A stretch of DNA of 64,000 nt, from positions 372,001-436,000 of the forward strand of contig NZ_PJRO01000004.1 in assembly GCF_002858745.1 (NCBI RefSeq). Reading direction: 5' to 3'. The position numbers and the translations under genes are program-made. Below are positions 46,978 to 55,188 of this stretch, one piece after another. The notes beneath the pieces were generated by a model, which was not told the DNA's origin, searched no databases, and was given only the letters and a program-made list of their open reading frames with translations. This DNA is from Mesorhizobium loti. GTDB taxonomy: Bacteria > Pseudomonadota > Alphaproteobacteria > Rhizobiales > Rhizobiaceae. The first letter of the stretch is position 1. Every line of letters starts with the position of its first letter.

Positions 46978-47655
46978 ATGAAGATTCTGATCATCGAAGA
47001 CGATCGGGAAGCCGCTGACTATCTGGAAAAGGCCTTCACCGAGGCGGGCCATACCGCCCATGTCGCTGGCGACGGCGAAACCGGTTTTGCCCTTGCCGAT
47101 AGCGGCGACTACGACGTGATGGTCGTTGATCGCATGCTGCCGCGTCGCGATGGGCTTTCGGTGATCGCCGCGCTGCGTTCGCGCGGAAACACCACGCCGG
47201 TGCTTATTCTGTCGGCGCTGGGCGAGGTGGATGATCGCGTCACCGGTCTGCGCGCGGGCGGAGACGACTATCTGACCAAACCCTATGCCTTCTCCGAACT
47301 CCTGGCGCGTGTCGAGGTGCTGAACCGCCGCGCCGGTGTGAAGGAGAGCGAGACGGTCTACAGGAGTGGCGATCTCGAACTCGACCGGCTGTCCCATTCG
47401 GTCAGGCGCGCCGGCAAGGAGATCGTACTGCAGCCCAGGGAATTCCGCCTGCTTGAATATCTGATGCGCCATGCCGGTCAGGTGGTGACGCGCACCATGC
47501 TGCTCGAGAATGTCTGGGATTATCATTTCGATCCCCAGACCAATGTCATCGACGTGCATGTGTCGCGGTTGCGCGGCAAGATCGAGAAAGGCTTCGAAAA
47601 GCCGATCCTGCACACCATTCGTGGCGCCGGCTACATGCTGAAGAGCGGCGGTTAG
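46978..47655 (+). CDS. OmpR-family response regulator
   Basis: 225 residues. Receiver domain with IIEDDRE, phosphorylated Asp near 51 in MVVDRMLPRRDG, and LTKPYAFSE; winged-helix domain about 130-222 (LQPREFRLLEYLMRHAGQVV; NVIDVHVSRLRGKIE). Similar to the CusR/TctD-like group. The kinase gene follows six bases downstream. In Sinorhizobium the same pair stands between degP1 and glnE. An upstream in-frame ATG at 46936 is possible. Confidence 0.9.
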   Translation: MKILIIEDDREAADYLEKAFTEAGHTAHVAGDGETGFALADSGDYDVMVVDRMLPRRDGLSVIAALRSRGNTTPVLILSALGEVDDRVTGLRAGGDDYLTKPYAFSELLARVEVLNRRAGVKESETVYRSGDLELDRLSHSVRRAGKEIVLQPREFRLLEYLMRHAGQVVTRTMLLENVWDYHFDPQTNVIDVHVSRLRGKIEKGFEKPILHTIRGAGYMLKSGG

Positions 47656-47661
47656 GTCTCG

Positions 47662-49152
47662 ATGGCTCTAACCGTGCCAGCCATCATGAAGACGACGGCG
47701 GCGCGCCTTTCGGCGCTGTATCTTCTGCTGTTCACGATCTGCGCGATTTTGCTGGTCTTCTACATGACCTCGTTGTCGGCGCGCATGCTGACCGCGCAGA
47801 CACAGGAGACCATCAACGAAGAGGTGGCCGATCTCGCCCGTTCCTACCAGCGCGGCGGCCTGCCGTTTCTGGTGCGCACCATGGAGCGGCGTTCGCGCGC
47901 GCCGGGTGCTAATCTCTATATGATCGCCGATCCCAATGGCGAGGTTCTGGCCGGCAACGTCCAAAGCATCGAGCCGGGGGTGATCGCTCGCGAAGGCTGG
48001 ACGGAAATACCGTTTTCCTATGAGCGCTACGGCGAGAGCGGTGGCGAGCAGGCGCAAGGTGCGAACGACGCCGGCAAGTCTTCCGGGCAAGCGCAGACAC
48101 CCGCCCAGGTACGGCGCAACAAGGGCCACGACGCCATTGCGCTCGTCGTACGGCTGCCAAACCAGATGATCCTGCTTGTCGGTCGCGACCTCGGCGAGCC
48201 GGAGCGTTTCCGCAGTGTCGTTCGCCGCGCACTCACCTTGACGCTCGGTATGATGGGGCTGGGGGCGTTGCTGATCTGGTTCCTGGTCGGTCGCACGGCA
48301 CTCAAGCGCATCGACAATGTGTCGGAGGCGAGCCGCCGCATCATGGGCGGTGATCTGACTGGCCGGCTTCCTGTCAGCGGGGCTGGCGATGAATTCGATC
48401 GGCTTTCGGAGAATCTCAATGCGATGCTGGCACGCATCGCCACTTTGAACGAAGGCCTGAAGCAGGTTTCCGACAACATCGCCCACGATCTCAAGACGCC
48501 GCTGACCAGGCTGCGCAACCGCGCCGAGGCTGTGCTGTCGGGCAAACACAGCGCGGCCGATTACAGGACCGCCCTCGAAGGCACGATCGCGGAATCCGAC
48601 CAGCTCATCAAAACCTTCAACGCCATCCTGATGATATCGCGCCTTGAGGCGGGCTATTCGTCCGAGAACGTGACGCAGGTCGATCTGGCAGCCACCGTGC
48701 GCGACGTCGTCGAGCTCTACGAGCCCGTCGCGGAGGAAGCCGGTGTGGGCCTGGAGACCAATACGAGCGGGCCATATCTGATCGACGGCAATCGCGAACT
48801 GGTCGGGCAGGCGCTTTCCAACATCGTCGACAACGCGATCAAATATTCGATCGATGCGACGGCCACTCCCATGGTCAAGGTCACGCTCGAACGCATCGCC
48901 GGTAAGATCAGGCTCACCGTGGCCGACAACGGCCAGGGCATCCCTGACGACGCTGATCGTGCGCGCGTCACCGAAAGGTTCGTGCGGCTGGAAAAGAGCC
49001 GGTCGCAGCCGGGATCGGGGCTTGGGCTCAGTCTCGCCAAGGCGATCATGAAATTCCACAAGGGTACTCTTGATCTGCAACCTGCCGATCCTGGACTATG
49101 CGTCGTCATGAGCTTCCCGGAGCGGGAAGCCTCGTCGGGGAGAAACGGATGA
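47662..49152 (+). CDS. sensor histidine kinase
   Basis: 496 residues. Two membrane helices (about 14-37 and 194-214) around a periplasmic part with a low-complexity region (GGEQAQGANDAGKSSGQAQT). HAMP, then HisKA with DNIAHDLKTPLTRLRNRAE (His about 275), and HATPase motifs NIVDNAIKYS, DNGQGI and GSGLGLSLAKAI. Partner of the preceding regulator. Its stop codon overlaps the glnE start by four bases, so expression of glnE is coupled to it. Confidence 0.92.
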   Translation: MALTVPAIMKTTAARLSALYLLLFTICAILLVFYMTSLSARMLTAQTQETINEEVADLARSYQRGGLPFLVRTMERRSRAPGANLYMIADPNGEVLAGNVQSIEPGVIAREGWTEIPFSYERYGESGGEQAQGANDAGKSSGQAQTPAQVRRNKGHDAIALVVRLPNQMILLVGRDLGEPERFRSVVRRALTLTLGMMGLGALLIWFLVGRTALKRIDNVSEASRRIMGGDLTGRLPVSGAGDEFDRLSENLNAMLARIATLNEGLKQVSDNIAHDLKTPLTRLRNRAEAVLSGKHSAADYRTALEGTIAESDQLIKTFNAILMISRLEAGYSSENVTQVDLAATVRDVVELYEPVAEEAGVGLETNTSGPYLIDGNRELVGQALSNIVDNAIKYSIDATATPMVKVTLERIAGKIRLTVADNGQGIPDDADRARVTERFVRLEKSRSQPGSGLGLSLAKAIMKFHKGTLDLQPADPGLCVVMSFPEREASSGRNG

Positions 49153-52115
49153 CGGCAAATGCTGCGGCTGAGCGAGAGAAGGTGGGCTGGCGGCTGCAGC
49201 CACAAATGAAACTTGCGCCGCTTGATGCCGGCCATGCTCGTGAAGAACTCGCCGATATCGCTGCGGCGGCCAAGGAAGACGAGCTGCCACGCCTGGCGAA
49301 GTTCCTGACCGGCAAGGGAGCGGCGCAGGATTTCCTGGCTGCTGTCTTCGATCTTTCTCCGTTCCTGCGCGATCTGGCGAGACGCCGGCCACAGATACTG
49401 GATGCCCTGTTTGATGAAATGGTCGAGCAACGTCTTGCCGCGATAGGCGAGGCAATGGGTGCTGTGGCGCATTCGGAGGATGTCTCAGAACAGAGCCTGA
49501 TGATGGAGCTGCGCCGCCTCAAGGCCGAAGCGCATTTCCTTATTGCGCTCGACGATTTGGCCGGTGTCGCCGAAACAGCGCTGACTGTGCGCCGGCTTTC
49601 CGATCTGGCTGACGCTTCGATCCGCGCTGCGGTCGATTTCCTGCTGCGCGATGCCCACGAACAGGGCAAGCTCAAACTGGTCGATCCGAAGAGCCCGACG
49701 CTAAAATCCGGCTGGATCTTGCTTGGCATGGGCAAGCTCGGGGCTCACGAGCTGAACTTCTCGTCCGACATCGACCTTGTCGTCTTTTTCGAACCGGAAG
49801 CGCCGGCGGTGATCGATCCGCTCGATGCGACCGAGCTGTTCTCACGGCTGACCCGCCGGCTTGTTCGCATTCTTCAGGATCGCACCGAGTACGGCTATGT
49901 CTTCCGCACCGACCTCAGGCTCAGGCCCGATCCCGGTTCGACGCCGCTGGCGATCCCGGTGGAAGCTGCGCTGACTTACTACGAGGGCAGGGGGCAGAAC
50001 TGGGAGCGCGCCGCGATGATCAAGGCGCGGCCCGTGGCTGGCGATATCGCTGCCGGCGAAGCCTTCCTCAGGGAACTCCAGCCCTATGTCTGGCGCAAAT
50101 ACATGGACTATGCGGCGATCGCCGACGTCCACTCGATCAAGCGCCAGATCCATGCGCACAAGGGCCACGGCGAGGTGGCGGTCAAAGGCCACAACGTCAA
50201 GCTTGGTCGCGGCGGTATCCGCGAGATTGAATTCTTCGTCCAGACCCAGCAACTGATTGCTGGGGGCCGGTTTCCGGAACTGCGTGGACGCGAGACGGTG
50301 CCGATGCTGGGTGAACTTGCCGAGCGCAACTGGATCACGGCCGAAGCGCGCGACGTGCTTGCCAGTCAATACTGGTTCCTGCGCCGCGTCGAACACGCCA
50401 TCCAGATGGTGGCGGATGAGCAGACCCACATGCTGCCGGAAGACGACGAGGGGCTGGAGCGTATCGCTCACATGCTGGGTTACAAGGACGCCGAGGCCTT
50501 CTCGGTGACGCTGCGTGCTGCCTTGCAGCAGGTGGAAGGCCACTATGCGGCGCTGTTCGAGGCCGCACCCGAACTGTCGGCGGGCGTCGGCAATCTGGTC
50601 TTCACCGGCGACGTCGATGATCCTGACACCTTGCAGACCCTGCTCGGGCTGGGCTTCCAGCGGCCGAGCGACATCTGCCGTGTCATTCGCACCTGGCATT
50701 TCGGCCGCTACAAGGTGACCCGGTCGGCCGAAGCGCGTGAACGCCTGACGGAACTCACGCCCGCATTGCTGGAAGCCTTCGGCAAGACACGCCGTGCCGA
50801 CGAGGCGCTGATGCGCTTCGACGAGTTCCTGTCCGGCTTGCCGGCCGGTATCCAGCTGTTTTCGCTGCTGCAGTCCAATCCGGGACTGCTCAGGCTGATG
50901 GCGACCATCATGGGCGCCGCGCCGCGGCTGGCGGCGATCATCACCCGCCGTCCGCACGTGTTCGACGGCCTGCTCGACCCGGCCTTGCTGGCCGAACTGC
51001 CGAACCGCGCCTATCTCTCGGCGCGGCTGGCTGCCTTCATCGACGGTGATCGTCCCTATGAGGATGTGCTCGACCGGCTGCGCATCTTCGCCGCCGAACA
51101 GAAATTCCTTATCGGCGTGCGGTTGCTCGCCGGTTCCATTGACGCCGCGCGCGCCGGCCGCGCCTTTTCCGATCTCGCCGACCTCACCATCGGGGCGGCA
51201 CTGCAGGCGGTTGCCGATGAGTTCGCGCAGCGCCACGGCCGCGTCCCGGGTGGCAGGGTCGCGCTTCTGGGAATGGGCAAGCTGGGCAGTCGCGAACTGA
51301 CGGCGGGCTCCGACGTCGACCTGATCCTTCTTTATGACCATGATGAGCAGGCGGAGGAGTCCGACGGCGAGAAGCAACTGGCACCATCACACTATTTCGC
51401 TCGCATGACACAGCGTCTGATCGCGGCCGTTTCGGCGCCCACCGCCGAAGGCGTGCTTTACGAGCTTGACCTGAGACTAAGGCCCTCCGGCAACAAGGGA
51501 CCCGTGGCGACGCATGTCGATGCGTTTCGCAAGTACCAGCGGCAGGAGGCGTGGACCTGGGAGCAGATGGCGTTGACGCGGGCAAGGGCCATTGCCGGGG
51601 ACGCAGCCTTGTGTGCGGAGATCGAACGGGAAGTAGACGTCATCCTCGCGCAGCCACGCGACCGTACCAAGGTGGCGGCTGAGGCTGCCGAGATGCGCAA
51701 GCTGATCGAGGAAGAGAAGCCGCCGCACGACCTGTGGGATATCAAGCTCATTCCCGGCGGTCTGATCGATCTGGAATTCGTCGCCCAGGTGGCGACCATT
51801 ACAGGTCAGCTCGAAGGCGACGCACGCACGCCCGGCACGGCACAGACTTTGGCGAGGTTGGCGCCAAGCCTTGCCGATCCCGAGATCCGGCACGAACTTT
51901 GCGACGCATATTCGCTGTATTTGGCGGTTACCCAGATGATCAGGCTGTGCCTGACCAGCACGTTCGAACGCGATGACGTGCCGCCTGGGCTGGTCGATCT
52001 TCTATTGGCAGCAACCGACCTGCCGGATTTCACGGTGCTGGAAGCGCACCTCAAGGAAACGTCGCGAAAGGTCAGGAAGGATTTTGACCTTTTGCTGCGT
52101 GGGAAACGCTCGTGA
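49149..52115 (+). CDS. glnE: bifunctional glutamine synthetase adenylyltransferase/deadenylase
   Basis: About 988 residues. Two nucleotidyltransferase halves: deadenylase GMGKLGAHELNFSSDIDLVVF (Asp pair about 206-208) and adenylyltransferase GMGKLGSRELTAGSDVDLIL (about 708-725). A linker of helices lies between. It adds or removes AMP on glutamine synthetase in response to PII and glutamine, tuning nitrogen assimilation. ATG 49149 overlaps the kinase stop; an earlier in-frame ATG at 49098 lies inside the kinase gene and is rejected. Confidence 0.96.
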   Translation: MTANAAAEREKVGWRLQPQMKLAPLDAGHAREELADIAAAAKEDELPRLAKFLTGKGAAQDFLAAVFDLSPFLRDLARRRPQILDALFDEMVEQRLAAIGEAMGAVAHSEDVSEQSLMMELRRLKAEAHFLIALDDLAGVAETALTVRRLSDLADASIRAAVDFLLRDAHEQGKLKLVDPKSPTLKSGWILLGMGKLGAHELNFSSDIDLVVFFEPEAPAVIDPLDATELFSRLTRRLVRILQDRTEYGYVFRTDLRLRPDPGSTPLAIPVEAALTYYEGRGQNWERAAMIKARPVAGDIAAGEAFLRELQPYVWRKYMDYAAIADVHSIKRQIHAHKGHGEVAVKGHNVKLGRGGIREIEFFVQTQQLIAGGRFPELRGRETVPMLGELAERNWITAEARDVLASQYWFLRRVEHAIQMVADEQTHMLPEDDEGLERIAHMLGYKDAEAFSVTLRAALQQVEGHYAALFEAAPELSAGVGNLVFTGDVDDPDTLQTLLGLGFQRPSDICRVIRTWHFGRYKVTRSAEARERLTELTPALLEAFGKTRRADEALMRFDEFLSGLPAGIQLFSLLQSNPGLLRLMATIMGAAPRLAAIITRRPHVFDGLLDPALLAELPNRAYLSARLAAFIDGDRPYEDVLDRLRIFAAEQKFLIGVRLLAGSIDAARAGRAFSDLADLTIGAALQAVADEFAQRHGRVPGGRVALLGMGKLGSRELTAGSDVDLILLYDHDEQAEESDGEKQLAPSHYFARMTQRLIAAVSAPTAEGVLYELDLRLRPSGNKGPVATHVDAFRKYQRQEAWTWEQMALTRARAIAGDAALCAEIEREVDVILAQPRDRTKVAAEAAEMRKLIEEEKPPHDLWDIKLIPGGLIDLEFVAQVATITGQLEGDARTPGTAQTLARLAPSLADPEIRHELCDAYSLYLAVTQMIRLCLTSTFERDDVPPGLVDLLLAATDLPDFTVLEAHLKETSRKVRKDFDLLLRGKRS

Positions 52116-52176
52116 GGAACTGACGCCTTGCAGCGGTTTCCAAGCATCGGGGGTGACGATGCAACAGGAGAAACCG

Positions 52177-52632
52177 ATGAAAAAGTCGACGAAACTTGCC
52201 TTCGCATTTGCAACCCTTGCCGGTCTCGTTGGAACCGCCGCCTATGCCGAGCAGAAAAGGGGCGGCGATATGCGCGATGGTTCGCGCATGCGTCTCCAGA
52301 AGGCATTGGACGATTCCAACGGCTCCATCACCTTTGATCAGTTTTCGGAGGCGGTGAACCCGAAGCTCAAGAAGATCCTCGCCGACAATGGCGGCAAGGT
52401 CACTGTCGAGCAGCTGGCGGCGGCGCTCGAAAAGGCGCGCTACGAGGAAATGGCCAAGCGCATGATCTCCCGCTACGACAGCAAGGGTGAGGGCGTGTTG
52501 ACCGCCGAGGATGTGGCCGTGCGCGACAAGAAGATGTTCGCGCTATTCGACAAGAACAATGATGGCAAGCTGGAAAAGGCTGAACTGCCAAAACGTGGCG
52601 GTCGCGACCATCGCAAAAGCGAAATCGAATAA
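52177..52632 (+). CDS. secreted EF-hand domain protein
   Basis: 151 residues with a signal peptide (KLAFAFATLAGLVGTAAYA). Calcium-binding EF-hand loops: DDSNGSITFDQF, DSKGEGVLTAEDV and the best, DKNNDGKLEKAEL (about 132-144). Probably a periplasmic calcium-binding protein of unknown role. Start with ACAGGAG seven bases upstream. Ends in basic tail. Terminator follows. Confidence 0.85.
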   Translation: MKKSTKLAFAFATLAGLVGTAAYAEQKRGGDMRDGSRMRLQKALDDSNGSITFDQFSEAVNPKLKKILADNGGKVTVEQLAAALEKARYEEMAKRMISRYDSKGEGVLTAEDVAVRDKKMFALFDKNNDGKLEKAELPKRGGRDHRKSEIE

Positions 52633-52648
52633 TTCCGACTGAATGGAT

Positions 52649-52678
52649 GCCCGGCGGTGTTCGCCGCCGGGTATTTTT
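52649..52678 (+). terminator. intrinsic terminator after EF-hand gene
   Basis: Stem CCCGGCGG / CCGCCGGG, loop TGTTCG, then TATTTTT. It abuts the stop codon of the convergent PAS kinase gene. Confidence 0.88.
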
Positions 52679-54996
52679 CAAGCTGCCGCCTTCACCAATT
52701 GCGGTGCTTTGCGAAGGGGGATGCGCACCGATACGATGGTTCCGGATCCTTCCGTCGAACGGATTTTGAGCGCGCCGCCGTGCAGTTCAGCCAGCGAGCG
52801 CGAGATAGCCAACCCCAGGCCCGACCCGGTGTGGTTCTTCGAAAACTGGTTCTGGACCTGCTCGAACGGTCGGCCGAGCTTGCCGAGCGCTGTTTTCGGA
52901 ATGCCGCAGCCATTGTCCTCGATGGTGAGCGTGAGTGCCCCCGATGCATTGCGGGCCTTGACCACGATATGCCCGCCCTGGCCAGTGAATTTCACCGCGT
53001 TGGAAAGCAGGTTGATGACGATCTGCTTGATGGCACGCCGGTCGGCAATCAGCGACAGGCTGTCGGCGATGCGCGTTTCCACGGTGATCGCTTTCTGGGC
53101 TGCCTGGAGCGAGACCACCCGCACCGTTTCGGAGATCAGCGGCCCGAGATCAATCTGCTCCCGGTCGATCGAGAACTGGCCGGCTTCGATCTTCGACATG
53201 TCGAGAATGTCGTTGATGACGCCAAGCAGGTATTTGCCGGACGAGTTGATATCGGTGGCATATTCTTCATAGCGCCCCGAGCCCAGCGGCCCGAACAGCC
53301 TCTGCTCCATCAATTCCGAGAAGCCGATGATCGCGTTGAGCGGCGTGCGCAGCTCATGTGACATGTTGGCGAGGAATTCCGACTTCGCCTGGTTGGCGGC
53401 TTCGGCACGGTCCTTTTCACGGATGTATTTGCGGTTCAGTTCGACCAGCTCGCGGGTGCGTTCCTCCTCGGCGCGGCGGGCAAGGCTAAGGTCGTGAATG
53501 GTGGCCATCAGGCGCCGCTCGCTGTCCATGAGCTTGTCCTGATGCTGCTTGATCTGCGTGATGTCGGAACCGACTGATACAGTACCGCCATCGCGGGTCT
53601 TCAACTCGTTCACTTGTAGCCAGCGGCCGTCGCCCAACTGGCGTTCGATGCTGATACCGCCGTTGGGCCCGTTGGCGTTCGCCAGCCGTCGTTCCGCCGC
53701 GAAAGCCAGCATGCGTTCTTCGATCTCGGCACGCGGCGTTCCAGGCATGACACTGCGATCGGAGAGACCGTTGTCATGCTGGAACTTGGAGTTGCACATC
53801 ACCAGCCGTTCCGACGTGTCCCACAGCACGAAGGATTCGTTGATGTTCTCGATTGCCGTTCGCAGCCTGAGGTCGGCGACTTCGGAGCGAAGGGCAAGGT
53901 GCCTTTGTTCGGTAACATCGACGGCGATGCCGATAAGTTGGATTTCCGGTGCGTCGGGATCCATCACCTGCGCCCTTGCGCGCATCCAGACCCACTGCCC
54001 GTTGGCGTGGCGCATGCGGAAGACCTGGTCGATCTGGTCAATCTCTCGCGCCACGATGCGCTCGGCCAGCTCGAACAGATTGCCGTCTTCGGGGTGAATG
54101 ATCTCGTCGACCTCGCCGAAGGACAGCATCGTCTCGCAGGGTTCGTAGCCGAGCATGTCGTACATGGAGCGCGACCAGTACATCTTGCCGCGGGCCATGT
54201 CCCAGTCCCAGAGACCGCAGCGGCCCCTGACCAGCGCCATGTCGATGCGCTGCAGAGAATCTCCCAGGATACGGTCAGCGCTTTTGGCGCGCGTCACCTG
54301 GCAGAAATAGGCGTAGAGCACGATCAGCAGCACGCCGGCGGTGAGCACAAACAGCGTGACATTGAGCGAGACGGCCTTGCGCCACTCGGCAAAGACCGCT
54401 TCCTGCGGAACGAGAACGGCGGCCGCACCCTTGCCGTCAGGCCTGAGATCAACGGCGGCAAACCATTCTGCATCGCCGATGCGCACGTTGAGCACGCCGG
54501 CGCGTTCGCCGAACAGGAACAGTGGCTGCCCGCCCATGATGACGCTGTCGAGCGCCCGCCCCTGCCAGCGTGTCGACTTCGGCGACACCGCCAGCACGGT
54601 GAATTCCTTATCGGTTACGGCCAGCACGTGATCCGTGCTGAGCGAACCTTGCCGCACGGCATCCTCGAGCAGCTCCTGCGGATCGGTGGCAGGTGCGACC
54701 GCAGCAGCCTTGGCGAGTTCGCCGGCGGAAAGCGTGAGAATTGTCTTGGCATTGCGCTCGATGTCATCGTGCCAGCTCATCATCGACAGGAAGCGCAGGC
54801 AAGCCACGACGATCAGGAAAAGAATGATCAGGGAAGGGATCAGTCGGCGCAACACCGGTTCCGCGGCCAGCAGCTTGCCGTAGGCCGGCCCTGCAATCAG
54901 CCGCGCATTGCCGAGCAAGGCACTGCTGCGGCGCGGACGGTTGCGCCACTCAAAAGCTGTCCGTCCGGGCGCGCGCAACGCGTCCGCCTTGGCCAT
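52678..54996 (-). CDS. PAS-domain sensor histidine kinase, membrane-bound
   Basis: 772 residues. Two membrane helices (about 50-70 and 213-232) enclose a periplasmic region. Two PAS/PAC units follow (about 255-375: CGLWDWDMARGKMYWSRSMY; about 385-500), a short coiled coil (EEERTRELVELNRKYIREKD), then HisKA with MSHELRTPLNAIIGFSELM (His about 549) and HATPase with NLLSNAVKF, DNGCGIP and GSGLGLAISRSL. No regulator is adjacent, so it is an orphan kinase, likely of the PdhS/PleC-like group in appearance. Rhizobial genomes carry this gene next to glnE and pepN. Confidence 0.9.
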   Translation of the reverse strand: MAKADALRAPGRTAFEWRNRPRRSSALLGNARLIAGPAYGKLLAAEPVLRRLIPSLIILFLIVVACLRFLSMMSWHDDIERNAKTILTLSAGELAKAAAVAPATDPQELLEDAVRQGSLSTDHVLAVTDKEFTVLAVSPKSTRWQGRALDSVIMGGQPLFLFGERAGVLNVRIGDAEWFAAVDLRPDGKGAAAVLVPQEAVFAEWRKAVSLNVTLFVLTAGVLLIVLYAYFCQVTRAKSADRILGDSLQRIDMALVRGRCGLWDWDMARGKMYWSRSMYDMLGYEPCETMLSFGEVDEIIHPEDGNLFELAERIVAREIDQIDQVFRMRHANGQWVWMRARAQVMDPDAPEIQLIGIAVDVTEQRHLALRSEVADLRLRTAIENINESFVLWDTSERLVMCNSKFQHDNGLSDRSVMPGTPRAEIEERMLAFAAERRLANANGPNGGISIERQLGDGRWLQVNELKTRDGGTVSVGSDITQIKQHQDKLMDSERRLMATIHDLSLARRAEEERTRELVELNRKYIREKDRAEAANQAKSEFLANMSHELRTPLNAIIGFSELMEQRLFGPLGSGRYEEYATDINSSGKYLLGVINDILDMSKIEAGQFSIDREQIDLGPLISETVRVVSLQAAQKAITVETRIADSLSLIADRRAIKQIVINLLSNAVKFTGQGGHIVVKARNASGALTLTIEDNGCGIPKTALGKLGRPFEQVQNQFSKNHTGSGLGLAISRSLAELHGGALKIRSTEGSGTIVSVRIPLRKAPQLVKAAA

Positions 54997-55126
54997 GGAA
55001 TGGCTCTCCCCGAAATTTTCCCCGATGACGACCCGGCAACACCGTACTTCCGAATCGCCATTAAAGAATCAAACGTGATTCGCCTTGTCCAGTGGGTGAG
55101 GAGAAAAAAGATTGAAGATTCAGTAA

Positions 55127-55155
55127 ATCGGCCGGCGTTTTGAGCGCCGGCCGAT
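55127..55155. terminator. hairpin terminator between pepN and PAS kinase
   Basis: Perfect 11-bp stem ATCGGCCGGCG / CGCCGGCCGAT with a seven-base loop. It lies past the stop of pepN on the minus strand, where the following tail TTTACTG is only moderately T-rich; the opposite strand has ATTTTC. Confidence 0.7.
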
Positions 55156-55188
55156 ATTTTCGGTCTTCAGATGGCAAGTTTCAGGGCG

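Noticed and set aside
49842..51377. 511-residue reading frame on the minus strand
   Set aside because: Entirely antisense to glnE and rich in Arg, Gln and His, the pattern of a complementary-frame shadow.
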